Assembly (NCBI GenBank): GCA_963664595.2
Contig: CAXXOK010000003.1
Location: 295,574 to 359,573, forward strand
DNA: 64,000 bases
Reading direction: 5' to 3'
DNA from: CAXXOK01 sp963664595
GTDB lineage: Bacteria; Bacillota; Clostridia; Christensenellales; Aristaeellaceae
Below are positions 33,980 to 43,018 of this stretch, one piece after another. A model generated the notes under the pieces. It saw nothing but the letters and a program-made list of their open reading frames with translations. It did not search any database and was not told the origin of the DNA. The stretch's first letter is position 1. Every line of letters starts with the position of its first letter. The position numbers were made by a program, and so were the translations under genes.

Positions 33980-34540
33980 TTACAGCATCCGGGCCTTTTG
34001 GATCAGCTTGTTGTACAGGACCGTATCATGGCGATCGAAATGCTGCGGGGTGAAATACTCCGTATCAAACCACGCGACGCCGGTGTTTTCGGAGGGGCGG
34101 GGGGAGAGGGATTCCCGCTCATCACACAGGAGGATATAGGCGGCCGACAGATGAAGATGGGCGCTGACGAAGCGGTTTCTGCGCCAGTGGCTGAACACGG
34201 GAAGGACATCCAGAGAGACGATCGTATCCGCAAGCGGGCGGATATCGCCTGCGCCGGTTTCTTCCTTTGCTTCTTTCACGGCGACATGGAGCAGATCGGG
34301 ATCGCCGTCCGCGTGGCCGCCGGTCCAGGCCCACACGCCGCGGATATTGTGATGAACCAGCAGCACCTTCGTAAGCTGCCGGTTCATGATGAACCCGGAG
34401 CTGGTGATGTGGGCGACGAGGTTTTCCCGGCACAGCACGGTATCCGGGTGCTGCTTGCTGTACGACAGTATGATCGCCTGATCGGCGGCCTCCTGCTCGT
34501 TGGCAGGCGTGAAGGATTGGATGGCTGCGATATAATCCAT
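33980..34540 (-). CDS. NUDIX hydrolase
   Basis: 186 residues behind CAGGAAA. The Nudix box is GHADGDPDLLHVAVKEAKEE with TGA after it, so the metal-binding EExTG core is present; the first part is one residue shorter than the textbook spacing, as in a known subgroup. LLVHHNIRGVWAWTGGH leads into it. The family cleaves nucleoside diphosphates linked to another group, with magnesium, in the cytosol. It lies 21 bases after the J-domain gene and shares its direction. Confidence 0.9.
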   Translation of the reverse strand: MDYIAAIQSFTPANEQEAADQAIILSYSKQHPDTVLCRENLVAHITSSGFIMNRQLTKVLLVHHNIRGVWAWTGGHADGDPDLLHVAVKEAKEETGAGDIRPLADTIVSLDVLPVFSHWRRNRFVSAHLHLSAAYILLCDERESLSPRPSENTGVAWFDTEYFTPQHFDRHDTVLYNKLIQKARML

Positions 34541-34561
34541 GCGGTTTCCTGCTTTTCGAGG

Positions 34562-35095
34562 TTATTGCTTTCCCTGGCCAAAGAGCTCGCGGAAGTGCTT
34601 GCCTACCTTATAGCCAAGGGTTTTGGAACGCTTGATGGCAATGGATGCATCCAGCGCGCCGCGGCGGTAGCGGTTTTCGTTGGGATCGCGGCGCACGGCC
34701 TCGCGGTAGCTTTGGTAGGCGGTTTCAAACTGCTCCAGCTGCATCAAAATATTGCCCTGAATGTAAAAAAAGTCCGCGTCCTTGTGATCGGCGCGATTCA
34801 GCTGCCGCAGGGCGCTTTCCGGGTTGCCCTGCTGGAGCAGCTTTTTGGCGAAATGCTTGGCTTCCTCAGGCGAAATCAGGTTAAAGCCCACGCGTTTGGT
34901 GCCGCAGATGCGCAGCGCGTCCTCGTAGGCAAGGTTCAGCGCGATCAGCTGCTCCTGGGCGGCTTTCTGCTCTTCCGGGTTTTGAAAAAGATCCGGGTGG
35001 CATTCCCGTACGCGCAGCCGGTAGGCTTTGCGAACGGCCTGCGCATCGGAGGCGGAGGAGATGCCCAGCACCGTGAAAGGATCCTGATCGTGCAA
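34562..35095 (-). CDS. J-domain protein with TPR-like repeats (TTG start)
   Basis: 177 residues from TTG 35095 after AAAGAGGG. Residues 5-70 are a J domain: DPFTVLGISSASDAQAVRKA, the HPD triad in RVRECHPDLFQN, and a helix ending LNLAYEDALRICG. Residues ~95-155 contain TPR-like helices (FYIQGNILMQLEQFETAYQS). The HPD triad predicts stimulation of a DnaK-type ATPase; it is not DnaJ itself as the zinc and Gly/Phe regions are missing. It probably forms an operon with the NUDIX gene. Confidence 0.88.
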   Translation of the reverse strand: MHDQDPFTVLGISSASDAQAVRKAYRLRVRECHPDLFQNPEEQKAAQEQLIALNLAYEDALRICGTKRVGFNLISPEEAKHFAKKLLQQGNPESALRQLNRADHKDADFFYIQGNILMQLEQFETAYQSYREAVRRDPNENRYRRGALDASIAIKRSKTLGYKVGKHFRELFGQGKQ

Positions 35096-35117
35096 AGGCT
35101 CACCCTCTTTTAGTGAC

Positions 35118-35274
35118 GGGCAGCGATGAGGAAAACCTTCGCGCTGCCGCGTGACAGGGTCCCCCTCTTACGCCTGCGCAAGCTTGGGCGCAGCGCTGCT
35201 GCTGCTTCAGCTTATGCAGACTAACCTGGGAACCATCTCACACGGCATCATAAAAGCTTTCCTCATCGTTGCCC
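35118..35274. repeat. TIR element copy E3
   Basis: 157 bases with 17-base inverted ends (35118-35134 and 35258-35274, one mismatch: GGGCAGCGATGAGGAAA). It carries the shared GCGCTGCTGCTGC, TAACCTGGG and CTCACACGGCATC blocks inside. It sits upstream of the J-domain gene and could supply part of its leader. The 35275-35585 stretch shows no gene. Confidence 0.75.
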
Positions 35275-35585
35275 TAAGTAGTGCCAGAAACAAGGGGTTG
35301 CGAAGTGGCTGAAGCGCTTACATAAGCTGGCATGCAGATAAGGCAATCATGAACGCCGCAGTGGGTGCACCACGCTGTTGCACAAGGCTTTCCCTGCATC
35401 TTTTCCGGTTTGGAGAAACGACAATCAGGGAAGCGTGCGGCGAAAGGAGGATTTTCCTGTCGGGCGCCTGCGGCGTCTTTGGCGCGGCACGTTGGCTGCT
35501 GCGGATGCGGCCCAAGGAAACGGGAGGCCATGCCGGGTTGGCTGGACATCAGGCGAATGATTTAACCATCCTGTACCCGGGGCTT

Positions 35586-36854
35586 TCAGCAAATGGATTC
35601 GCGGCAGATGTCCGCGCCGAGGGAGCGCAGCTTATCCTCAATGCGCTCATAGCCGCGGTCGATATAGCCGGTTTCGTAAATCTCGGTGGTGCCTTTGGCC
35701 ATCAGCCCGGCGATGACCAGCGCCGCGCCTGCCCGCAGATCGGTGATGGTGACGGGAGCGCCGTAGAGGGTGTTGACGCCCTCCACCAGCACGGTGCGGT
35801 CCATCAGCTTGATGTGCGCGCCCATGCGGCGCAGCTCATCCAGGTGCTTGAAGCGCTGCTCGAAGATGGTCTCCTGTATGGTGGAAACACCGTTGGCCAT
35901 GCACAGAAGCGAGGTCATCGGCTGCTGCAGGTCGGTGGGGAAGCCGGGGTAGACCTGGGTTTTGATATTGATGGCGCGGTGCTGGTCATCCGCGCGCACG
36001 CGGATCACGTCGCCGCCCTCGGATACCTGGATGCCCATTTCTAAAAGCTTGGCGGTGAGCGCTTCCATATGCGTGGGGATGCAGCCGTGGATGGTTACAT
36101 CGCCATGGGTGGCGGCGGCGGCGATCATCAGGGTGCCGGTTTCGATCTGGTCGGGGATTACGGTATAGTTGGTGCCGTGCAGCGAGGGACGGCCCGAGAT
36201 GCGGATTACATCGGTGCCCGCGCCCTTGATGCGCGCGCCCATGGAGTTGAGGAAGTTCGCCAGATCCACGATATGCGGTTCTTTGGCGGCGTTGTAGATA
36301 ATGGTTACGCCCTCGGCCCGGCAGGCGGCCAGCATGATGTTGATCGTGCCGCCGACGGTGACGATGTCAAAAAAAACGTCCGCGCCGGTCAGGCGGTCGG
36401 CCTTCGCCTCCACAAAGCCGTTCTGCTCCACAATGGTGGCGCCCAGCGCGTGCAGGCCCTTGAGGTGCTGGTCGATCGGACGGGAGCCGATTTCGCAGCC
36501 GCCGGGATAGGCAACGGTTGCCTGGCCGCCGCGGCCCAGCAGCGCCCCCAGCATGTAATAGCTGGCGCGCAGCCGCCGTGTGAGGGAAAACGGCACATGC
36601 GAGGAATGGATGGAGCTGGGATAGATCTTGAGATACTTGTCCGGCACATACTCGCACCGGGCGCCCAGCAGCTCCAGAATTTCGATCAGCGCAAGAACAT
36701 CGTCAATATCGGGAAGGTTTTCAATGGTACTGGGTTCATCGCTCAAAATCGCTGCGGGAATGACGGCGACAGCGGTGTTTTTTCCCCCGCTGACCGAAAT
36801 TTCACCCATCAGCGGCCGGCCGCCCTTGATGAGCATTTTCTCGGCATTGAACAT
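35586..36854 (-). CDS. murA: UDP-N-acetylglucosamine 1-carboxyvinyltransferase
   Basis: 422 residues, full length for MurA. It begins MFNAEKMLIKGGRPLMGEIS, with KN of SGGKNTAVAVIPA (active-site lysine and asparagine), the catalytic cysteine in VAYPGGCEIGSRPIDQHL, and late RAGAALVIAGLMAKGTTEIY. It adds enolpyruvate from PEP to UDP-GlcNAc, the first step of peptidoglycan synthesis, in the cytosol. With the cysteine present, it should be fosfomycin-sensitive. The first ATG has no strong ribosome binding site; a second ATG six codons on is possible. Promoter: TTGCGC, 17 bases, TATAAT (36903-36908). Confidence 0.96.
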   Translation of the reverse strand: MFNAEKMLIKGGRPLMGEISVSGGKNTAVAVIPAAILSDEPSTIENLPDIDDVLALIEILELLGARCEYVPDKYLKIYPSSIHSSHVPFSLTRRLRASYYMLGALLGRGGQATVAYPGGCEIGSRPIDQHLKGLHALGATIVEQNGFVEAKADRLTGADVFFDIVTVGGTINIMLAACRAEGVTIIYNAAKEPHIVDLANFLNSMGARIKGAGTDVIRISGRPSLHGTNYTVIPDQIETGTLMIAAAATHGDVTIHGCIPTHMEALTAKLLEMGIQVSEGGDVIRVRADDQHRAINIKTQVYPGFPTDLQQPMTSLLCMANGVSTIQETIFEQRFKHLDELRRMGAHIKLMDRTVLVEGVNTLYGAPVTITDLRAGAALVIAGLMAKGTTEIYETGYIDRGYERIEDKLRSLGADICRESIC

Positions 36855-36902
36855 CAGTATCCGCGCACCACCCAGTCATATTCGTTCAAAGGACTAAAGC
36901 AC

Positions 36903-36931
36903 ATTATACACCGTCGGCTATTGATGCGCAA
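36903..36931 (-). promoter_or_regulatory. Promoter of murA
   Basis: TATAAT (36903-36908, minus strand) with TTGCGC 17 bases upstream (36926-36931). Confidence 0.55.
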
Positions 36932-37079
36932 GAAACCGGCACGCACAAACGGCGGCTGCCGCGCCGCTATGCACGGCGGAAACCGCGGCCGTTTCCCGCG
37001 GCGCGAACGCCCCGAAAAAACGATTCGTCCGTCTTTTTATACAGTTGTGAAGCGGGGGCGCTCTGTGCGGATTGCCAGC

Positions 37080-37784
37080 TCAGTGAGCGGCGCGCCTGAA
37101 ACCGCGCTTGCGCAGCAACGCAAGGCCGCTTAAGCACAGCATGCCCAGCGGCACATACAGCCACAGCCTGCGCCCGGCGGCGTCGCCGGTTTGCGGGATG
37201 GGGGCGGCGGATGGATCAGAATAGTATATGGTGCCGTTCCATGTGCGGTCATTCGTGACCTGGCCTGTAAAAACAGGGCCTCCTCGTCCGATGCCGCAGG
37301 TGATTTGCAGGTTCTCGTCCGTATATGTGTTGGAACCATAGGAATACTCGAAACGCATCAGGGAAACATGGTAATTCTCGAGCGTAATGTAGAAGCCGTA
37401 TGTTTTCCCGGCCGTCAGCGTAACGCCGCCAACCGGAAGATGCGTCGGGGTATTATATGAACTGGCGCTGACGGTGGCGGCGCCAATGAACGTCCAGGCG
37501 CTTTCGTTGTATTCATAGCCTGCGTAGCCGCCTTCGCGGTAGTAAACGGAAAGGGTGACGGGGTAGGTTGCGCGGACATTGACGTCAAACGAATCGACTT
37601 GTTTATCTGTATCTGCCAGTACGGTAACGTCAAACATATTCCCTGCAAAGCCAGTGGCGGAATTAAATAGGGTCGTAATAGAGTAAGACGCCGCCGTGCC
37701 TGTGGCAATAGGCAGAAAAAGGACTGCCAGCAGCAGTGCAAGCAGCACGGATAAACGCAGTTGTCGGTTCGGGGTTGTCATCAC
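37080..37784 (-). CDS. Sortase-type surface protein A1
   Basis: 234 residues; last of four tandem paralogs. Signal peptide (residues 1-32, ending TGTAAS), then a ~150-residue beta-rich domain (SITTLFNSATGFAGNMFDVT; VSVYYREGG-like segment; GGVTLTAGKTYGFYITLEN; ENLQITCGIGRGG; WNGTIYYSD), then the sorting signal IPQTGD, a hydrophobic helix and a basic tail (LLRKRGFRRAAH). It should be joined to the wall by a sortase not present in the window. It is the most divergent copy (about half the residues shared). Ligand unknown. Confidence 0.85.
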   Translation of the reverse strand: MMTTPNRQLRLSVLLALLLAVLFLPIATGTAASYSITTLFNSATGFAGNMFDVTVLADTDKQVDSFDVNVRATYPVTLSVYYREGGYAGYEYNESAWTFIGAATVSASSYNTPTHLPVGGVTLTAGKTYGFYITLENYHVSLMRFEYSYGSNTYTDENLQITCGIGRGGPVFTGQVTNDRTWNGTIYYSDPSAAPIPQTGDAAGRRLWLYVPLGMLCLSGLALLRKRGFRRAAH

Positions 37785-37812
37785 GGTCCTCCAAAAGTTT
37801 TCGTATTCGGGC

Positions 37813-38511
37813 TTAATTTGCGCGGTGGCCGGAAAGCCGCCGTTTCAGTAGCGCAAGGCCGCCCAAAGACAGTAAGCCCAGCGGCACATACAGCCACAGC
37901 AGGCGACCGGCGGCGTCGCCGGTCTGCGGGATGAAGGGCACCAAGGAATAGTATATGGTGCCGTTCCATGTTCGATCCAGATAGGTGTCCCCTGTAAAAT
38001 CCGGATTTCCTTTGCCTATGCCGCAGGTGATTTGCAGGTTGGAATCCGCGTACGTACTGCTGATCGTTGTATACCGTATATATGTGCCTGTAAAGGTAAA
38101 GCTGGTGACTGTAATATAGAACCCGTATGTTTCTCCGGCGGTCAGCGTAAAACCGCCGACCGGAAGGTGTGTCGGGTTGTCCGTCCCCTGTGATATGACC
38201 TCGGCGGATCCGGCAAACGCCCATGCGCTCGCGTCCGATTCATAGCCTTCGTAGCCGCCTCGACGGTAATATACCGATATCGTACCGGTTTTGCCGGTTT
38301 CGTCGAGATTGATATCAAACGAATTGATCTGAATATCCGCGGACGCCAGCACCGTAACGTTGAACATGTTTCCCACGTATGCCAGATTTGAGGCAAACAT
38401 GGTTGTAATGGACTGCGACGCCGCCATGCCGGTGGCAGCGGGCAGGAAAACGGCCGCCAGCAGCAGCGCAAGCAGCACGGTGAAACGCAGGTGTCGGCGC
38501 AGGTTTTTCAT
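37813..38511 (-). CDS. Sortase-type surface protein A2
   Basis: 232 residues; start MKNLRRHLRFTVLLALLLAA at 38511 follows TAGGAGG. Same plan as its neighbours: signal peptide ending GMAAS, beta-rich domain with SVYYRRGGYEGYESDASAWA and GGFTLTAGETYGFYIT, sorting signal FIPQTGDAAG, membrane helix, basic tail. Very close to A3 and A4, so the group arose by recent tandem duplication. The proteins would sit on the cell wall. Single copies lack any enzyme motif. Confidence 0.87.
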   Translation of the reverse strand: MKNLRRHLRFTVLLALLLAAVFLPAATGMAASQSITTMFASNLAYVGNMFNVTVLASADIQINSFDINLDETGKTGTISVYYRRGGYEGYESDASAWAFAGSAEVISQGTDNPTHLPVGGFTLTAGETYGFYITVTSFTFTGTYIRYTTISSTYADSNLQITCGIGKGNPDFTGDTYLDRTWNGTIYYSLVPFIPQTGDAAGRLLWLYVPLGLLSLGGLALLKRRLSGHRAN

Positions 38512-38633
38512 TACAGACCTCCTATGAGTTTGTTGGATTATGATCGGGCAGGAACGAACGGCAGAAATCGTATGGCATGGGCAATCCCTGGGAAGTCTTT
38601 TAATCAGTAAGGATGCGCAACTGTATTTCCGGA

Positions 38634-39332
38634 TCAAGCGGCGGCGCCCTTGGACATACGCTTTCCCAGCAAAAAAAGGCCGCAGCAGGACAGCGCGCCC
38701 AGCGGCGCATACCACCACAGCATGCGCCCGGCGGCGTCGCCGGTCTGTGGGATGGTGGGTATAAGCGAATAGTATATGGTACCGTTCCATGTGCGCGGCG
38801 AATAGGTGGATCCTGTAAAATCCGGGCTTCCTTTGCCTGCGCCGCAGGTGATTTGCAGGTTGGAATCCGCGTATGTACCGCTGATAGTTGTATACATCAT
38901 AAATGTATCTTCAGGGGTAAAGTCGCTGATTGTAATATAGAACCCGTATGTTTTCCCGGCGGTCAGCGTAATACCGCCGACCGGAAGGTGAGTCGGGTAA
39001 TCCTGCCCCCGTGATATGACGTCGGCGGATCCTGCAAACGTCCATGCGCCCGCGTCTGATTCATAGCCTTCGTAGCCGCCCTGACGGTAGTATACCGATA
39101 CCGTACTGGTTGTGCCGGGTTCGTCGAGATTGATGTCAAACGAATCGAGCCGAACATCCATGGACGCCAGCACCGTAACGTTGAACATGTTTCCCGCGTA
39201 TCCGGAATTGGCGGCAAACAGGGTGGTAATGGACTGACCCGCCGCCATGCCGGTGGCGGCGGGCAGGAAAACGGCCGCCAGCAGCAGCGCAAGCAGCACG
39301 GTGAAACGCAGGCGTCGGCGCAGGTTTTTCAT
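38634..39332 (-). CDS. Sortase-type surface protein A3
   Basis: 232 residues, starting MKNLRRRLRFTVLLALLLAA. Signal peptide ending GMAAG; beta-rich domain with SVYYRQGGYEGYESDAGAWT and ISDFTPEDTFMMYTTISGTY; sorting signal TIPQTGDAAG followed by LWWYAPLGALSCCGLFLL and KRMSKGAAA. The most variable stretch among A2-A4 is the strand near residues 145-165. It is intact and in the same operon direction as A4. Confidence 0.87.
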   Translation of the reverse strand: MKNLRRRLRFTVLLALLLAAVFLPAATGMAAGQSITTLFAANSGYAGNMFNVTVLASMDVRLDSFDINLDEPGTTSTVSVYYRQGGYEGYESDAGAWTFAGSADVISRGQDYPTHLPVGGITLTAGKTYGFYITISDFTPEDTFMMYTTISGTYADSNLQITCGAGKGSPDFTGSTYSPRTWNGTIYYSLIPTIPQTGDAAGRMLWWYAPLGALSCCGLFLLGKRMSKGAAA

Positions 39333-39365
39333 TACGTGCCTCCTTAAGTTGTGTCGGTTTCGGAA

Positions 39366-40064
39366 TTAGTTTACGGTGCGGCCGGAAAGCCGCCGTTTCA
39401 GCAGGACAAGGCCGCTTGGGCACATCAGGCTCAGTGGTACATACAGCCACAGCAGGCGACCAGCGGGATCGCCGGTCCGTGGGATGTCGGGTACAAGGGC
39501 ATAGTATATAGTGCCGTTCCATGTTCGCATCGAATAGGTGGATCCTGTAAAATCCGGGTATCCTTTGCCTGCGCCGCAAGTGATTTGCAGGTTGGAATCC
39601 GCGTACGTATTGTTGCCCGTGGTATACATCAAACGTGGGTCTGTATAGGCAAAGCTGCTGATTGAAATATAGAGCCCGTAGGTTTCCCCGGCGGTCAGCG
39701 TTATACCGCCGACCGGAAGGTGAACTGGGTTGTCCGTCCCCTGTGATATGACCTCGGCGGATCCGGCAAGCGTCCACGCGCCCGCGTCCGATTCATAGCC
39801 TTCGTAGCCGCCTTCCCGGTAATATACCGATACCGTACAAGTTTTGCCGGGATCGTTGAGATTGATGTCAAACGAATCGATCTGAATATCCGCGGACGCC
39901 AGCACCGTAATGTTGAACATGTTTCCCGCGTATCCGCCATTTGCTGCAAACAGGGTGGTAATGGACTGCGCCGCCGCCATGCCGGTGGCGGCGGGCAGGA
40001 AAACGGCTGCCAGCAGCAGCGCGAGCAGCGCAATGAAACGCAGGCGTCGGCGCAGGTTTTTCAT
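39366..40064 (-). CDS. Sortase-type surface protein A4
   Basis: 232 residues; start MKNLRRRLRFIALLALLLAA at 40064 follows TAGGAGG. First gene after the operon promoter. Same plan, with the sorting signal DIPRTGDPAG (Arg in place of Gln), membrane helix and basic tail (KRRLSGRTVN). The gap to A3 is 33 bases. Its upstream frame extension has no ribosome binding site and is rejected. Confidence 0.87.
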   Translation of the reverse strand: MKNLRRRLRFIALLALLLAAVFLPAATGMAAAQSITTLFAANGGYAGNMFNITVLASADIQIDSFDINLNDPGKTCTVSVYYREGGYEGYESDAGAWTLAGSAEVISQGTDNPVHLPVGGITLTAGETYGLYISISSFAYTDPRLMYTTGNNTYADSNLQITCGAGKGYPDFTGSTYSMRTWNGTIYYALVPDIPRTGDPAGRLLWLYVPLSLMCPSGLVLLKRRLSGRTVN

Positions 40065-40174
40065 TACAGACCTCCTATGGTTCTGTTGGATTTTGATCAG
40101 GCAGGAACGTGCGTTATCAGCCGTATAGCCACGGAAAAGATAGAGGGAAACATTGACAGACAAATATATACAAT

Positions 40175-40203
40175 AGTATACGGGGCGCGGAATAAGCTGT
40201 CAA
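40175..40203 (-). promoter_or_regulatory. Promoter of the A4-A1 surface-protein operon
   Basis: TTGACA (40198-40203) and TATACT (40175-40180) on the minus strand with an exact 17-base spacer, about 110 bases before A4. It is one of the strongest promoters in the window. The 40065-40440 gap otherwise holds only AT-rich leader sequence. Confidence 0.75.
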
Positions 40204-40440
40204 TACAAAACCGGCTGTATATATACGGAAAAAGGGTTTTACCGGCGCGGGGCAGAAGTACTACCGCAAAGCGATACAATGAAGCATAACGAAGGAGCGT
40301 TCGCTCTTCACGCGCGGAATGCCGCAGGGCAGATTCGCCGATGAATGTAACAATACGGCGTGATAAGAGGACATGCCGGAAGCCATGTTGAAAACGACTG
40401 CAATACGCAGGATAGCCGCAGGAACGTGGAGGGTATCGGA

Positions 40441-41712
40441 ATGAACGGACATGGAAAAGCATTGCTTGTATGCCTGGGGATAGCGCTGCTGTGCGCGTTT
40501 CCCGCAGCGGCGGAGGTTGTGGCCCTGCCGGTTGAAACGCTGGCGCCGCCGGTGCAGCCGACGCCCGTGCCGACGGCCGAGCCTGTGATCGAGCGGGAGT
40601 ATGCTCTGGGCGACAGCGGCGCGGACGTGCTGCTGTTCAAACAGCGGCTGCAGTATCTGGGTTATTTCAAGGAGGACTCGTCGCTGTCCAACAAGATTTC
40701 CGAGATCACGATGGAACGGGTGAACCAGCTGCTTGCGGACAACGGGATCGATCCCGTGGAGACCATCCCCGTGGAAGTGCAGGCGATGATTTTCTGGCGC
40801 GACGATCTGGCGATCGCCCCCACGCCGACGCCCGTGCCGACGCTTGAGCCGATCGTCGCCCCGACCGGCATGCCGGAACTGCCCGCGCTGGACGATGAGG
40901 GGTTTTTGGCGGAGGAAAGCGGGGAGTATATATTTGAGGATGATGAGGATGGGCTTTGGTACTATATCGCCCACGACCTGTATATCAACATCCGCCGCTA
41001 TATCGATCCGGAAGAAGAGAACGTCTGGTTTGAGGCCGAGGTGAAAACGCGCGGCGAGGAGCGGCTCGAAAGTTATCACGAGGATACGCGCAAGGTCTAC
41101 CAAACGCCCGTTACGATTGCGCGGACCAACAGCGCCGTGCTCGCGTTTACGGACGATTTTTTTACCAAGCGCAGCTACGGCGTCGTGATCCGCGACGGGG
41201 AAGTGATGCGCAATTATATCCGCAGAACGTCCACATCCTACCCGCTGGGGGATACCCTCGCGGTGTTTGCGGACGGATCGATGCTCGCCGCCGGTTATAA
41301 GGACTATATGGCGGACGATTACCTGGAGATGGGCGCGGTGCAGGTGCTCTCCTTCGGGCCGTGGCTGCTGCACGAGGGCGAAATCAATCCGCGGCTGCTC
41401 ACCGGCGAATATATGCACTACCATGAACCGCGCTGCGCGATCGGGATGATCGAGCCCGGGCATTATTTCGTGATGACCGTGGACGGGCGTTACTCGGGCG
41501 CGGTCGGCGCGTATATCGAATGGCTCGCCGCGCGCATGCAGGAGGTCGGCGTGACCGAGGCCATCAACCTCGACGGCGGCGGCACCACCGCGATGGTCTT
41601 TATGGGCAACCAGATCAGCCGCGTATCCTCCAGCGACGCCGACGGCTCGGGTACGCGAAGAGTGAGCAGTATGCTGGGGTTTGGGACAAGTGATGCTGTG
41701 GTGGAGCCGTGA
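40441..41712 (+). CDS. Exported phosphodiester glycosidase-domain (NAGPA-like) protein
   Basis: 423 residues; start MNGHGKALLVCLGIALLCAF at 40441 follows GGAGGG. Signal peptide ending FPAAAE; Pro/Thr linkers (PVQPTPVPTAEPV, APTPTPVPTLEP); a peptidoglycan-binding-like helical domain between them (YALGDSGADVLLFKQRLQYL); then a NAGPA-type domain with TDDFFTKRSYGVVIRDGEVM, RCAIGMIEPGHYFVMTVDGR and the signature INLDGGGTTAMVFMGNQISR. This domain removes sugar phosphodiester caps in related proteins. It probably acts on wall or exopolysaccharide; substrate unproven. Confidence 0.88.
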   Translation: MNGHGKALLVCLGIALLCAFPAAAEVVALPVETLAPPVQPTPVPTAEPVIEREYALGDSGADVLLFKQRLQYLGYFKEDSSLSNKISEITMERVNQLLADNGIDPVETIPVEVQAMIFWRDDLAIAPTPTPVPTLEPIVAPTGMPELPALDDEGFLAEESGEYIFEDDEDGLWYYIAHDLYINIRRYIDPEEENVWFEAEVKTRGEERLESYHEDTRKVYQTPVTIARTNSAVLAFTDDFFTKRSYGVVIRDGEVMRNYIRRTSTSYPLGDTLAVFADGSMLAAGYKDYMADDYLEMGAVQVLSFGPWLLHEGEINPRLLTGEYMHYHEPRCAIGMIEPGHYFVMTVDGRYSGAVGAYIEWLAARMQEVGVTEAINLDGGGTTAMVFMGNQISRVSSSDADGSGTRRVSSMLGFGTSDAVVEP

Positions 41713-41727
41713 ACGAGAGGAAGTACG

Positions 41728-41855
41728 TTAGGGATTTCATCCCTATAACCCTGATCAGGGGAATGCCCCTAACCCCACAATTGGCCGCGCAGTGCGCGGC
41801 CAATAATGGGTCAAGGGCATAGCCCTTGTCGGGGTCTTAGGGGCGGAAGCCCCTA
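41728..41855. repeat. Second type of multi-hairpin element
   Basis: A run of hairpins between convergent genes: AGGGATTTCATCCCT, AGGGGAATGCCCCT, ATTGGCCGCG-CAG-TGCGCGGCCAAT-like stem, AAGGGCATAGCCCTT and AGGGGCGGAAGCCCCT. It resembles the other multi-hairpin repeat in design but not in sequence. Only one copy is in the window. Confidence 0.65.
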
Positions 41856-41868
41856 TCGTTCTTCTCCT

Positions 41869-42930
41869 TTACTCCGCCTTGTAGACACTGACCGACGGGA
41901 ACGCCATGGACACGCCCGTGTCCTTGGCGGCTTTTTTGATGGCGAAGTTGATGCGGTCTTTGACGGTGAGCATATCGTAGTAGTCGGACTTGGATATGCG
42001 GTAGATGATACCGACGTTGAGGGAGGAATCGGCAAAGGCGTCAAACCACACCTTGACGCTGTCGCCCAGAACGTCGGGATCAGCCGAGAGCAGCGCTTCC
42101 ACGGCCTTGACGAATGCCTCCAGCTTTTCGGGCGGCGTCCCGTATTCCAGCCCCACGCTGAAGTTCACGCGCCGCTGGGAGCGCTTGGTTTCGTTATAGA
42201 TCACGTCGCCGGCCAGCTTGGAGTTGGGAACGGTAACCTGGCTTCCGCCCAGCTGGCGGATGCGCGTGGAGCGCAGGCCGACATGCTCGACGTTGCCCTG
42301 CAGGTCGCCGGAGACGACGATGTAATCCCCTACGTCAAAGGGCTTATCCAGCATAATGGAGATGGAACCGAAGAAATTGGACAGGCTGTCCTGCGCGGCG
42401 AGCGCGACGGCGAGGCTGGAGATGCCCAGGCCGGCGATCAGCCCCGAGAGGTTCCCGACCCAGGGCGTGAGGATGGACACCGCGGCGACCGCGATGACCG
42501 CCACCCGGATGCCGCTGATCAGGAAATTACGGGCCGTGAGGTTAAACCGGTCCGGCTTGCGCTTGGACTTGGCGTGGAAATACCAGTTGACTGCAATCAT
42601 CAGCGTGCGGTAAAGCGCCATGAACGCAAGCAGCAAAAGCACGGTGTTGAGAACGCGGCGGATGAGCGTAAGCGCCGCGTCCGGCAGGCCGAAGTAGGGC
42701 AGCGCGATCAGCACCATGCCCAGGAACAGGACGTAGCCCAGCAGCCTTGCGAGGCTCTGCTTGATCTGATCATACTTGGCTGAATCCTTGCGCTTGAGGG
42801 CGCCGAGGGCGACGCGGAGGATGAGCGTAACCAGCGGCCGCTTGATCACGAACATCAGCACGATCAGCCCGCAGGCGATCAGCAGCGCGGTCAGGTCTAC
42901 GGAATTGAAGTACGCTTGAATCTCGGCCAT
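41869..42930 (-). CDS. MscS-family mechanosensitive channel
   Basis: 353 residues behind AAAGGAG. About four to five membrane helices in the first 170 residues, the pore helix region with GLGISSLAVALAAQDSLSNF, and the cytosolic beta domain (FDVGDYIVVSGDLQGNVEHV, LRSTRIRQLGGSQVTVPNSK). The soluble vestibule follows. It opens on membrane tension to release solutes during osmotic downshock. It is a single gene, divergent from the next hydrolase. Confidence 0.93.
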   Translation of the reverse strand: MAEIQAYFNSVDLTALLIACGLIVLMFVIKRPLVTLILRVALGALKRKDSAKYDQIKQSLARLLGYVLFLGMVLIALPYFGLPDAALTLIRRVLNTVLLLLAFMALYRTLMIAVNWYFHAKSKRKPDRFNLTARNFLISGIRVAVIAVAAVSILTPWVGNLSGLIAGLGISSLAVALAAQDSLSNFFGSISIMLDKPFDVGDYIVVSGDLQGNVEHVGLRSTRIRQLGGSQVTVPNSKLAGDVIYNETKRSQRRVNFSVGLEYGTPPEKLEAFVKAVEALLSADPDVLGDSVKVWFDAFADSSLNVGIIYRISKSDYYDMLTVKDRINFAIKKAAKDTGVSMAFPSVSVYKAE

Positions 42931-43018
42931 GGGGTACTCCTTTCACGGTTTTTCCTGTAGAATAAACATAGCAAACCTTCGCCAAAAGCGCAAGGGCATG
43001 AAGGGAAGGCGCCATGGG

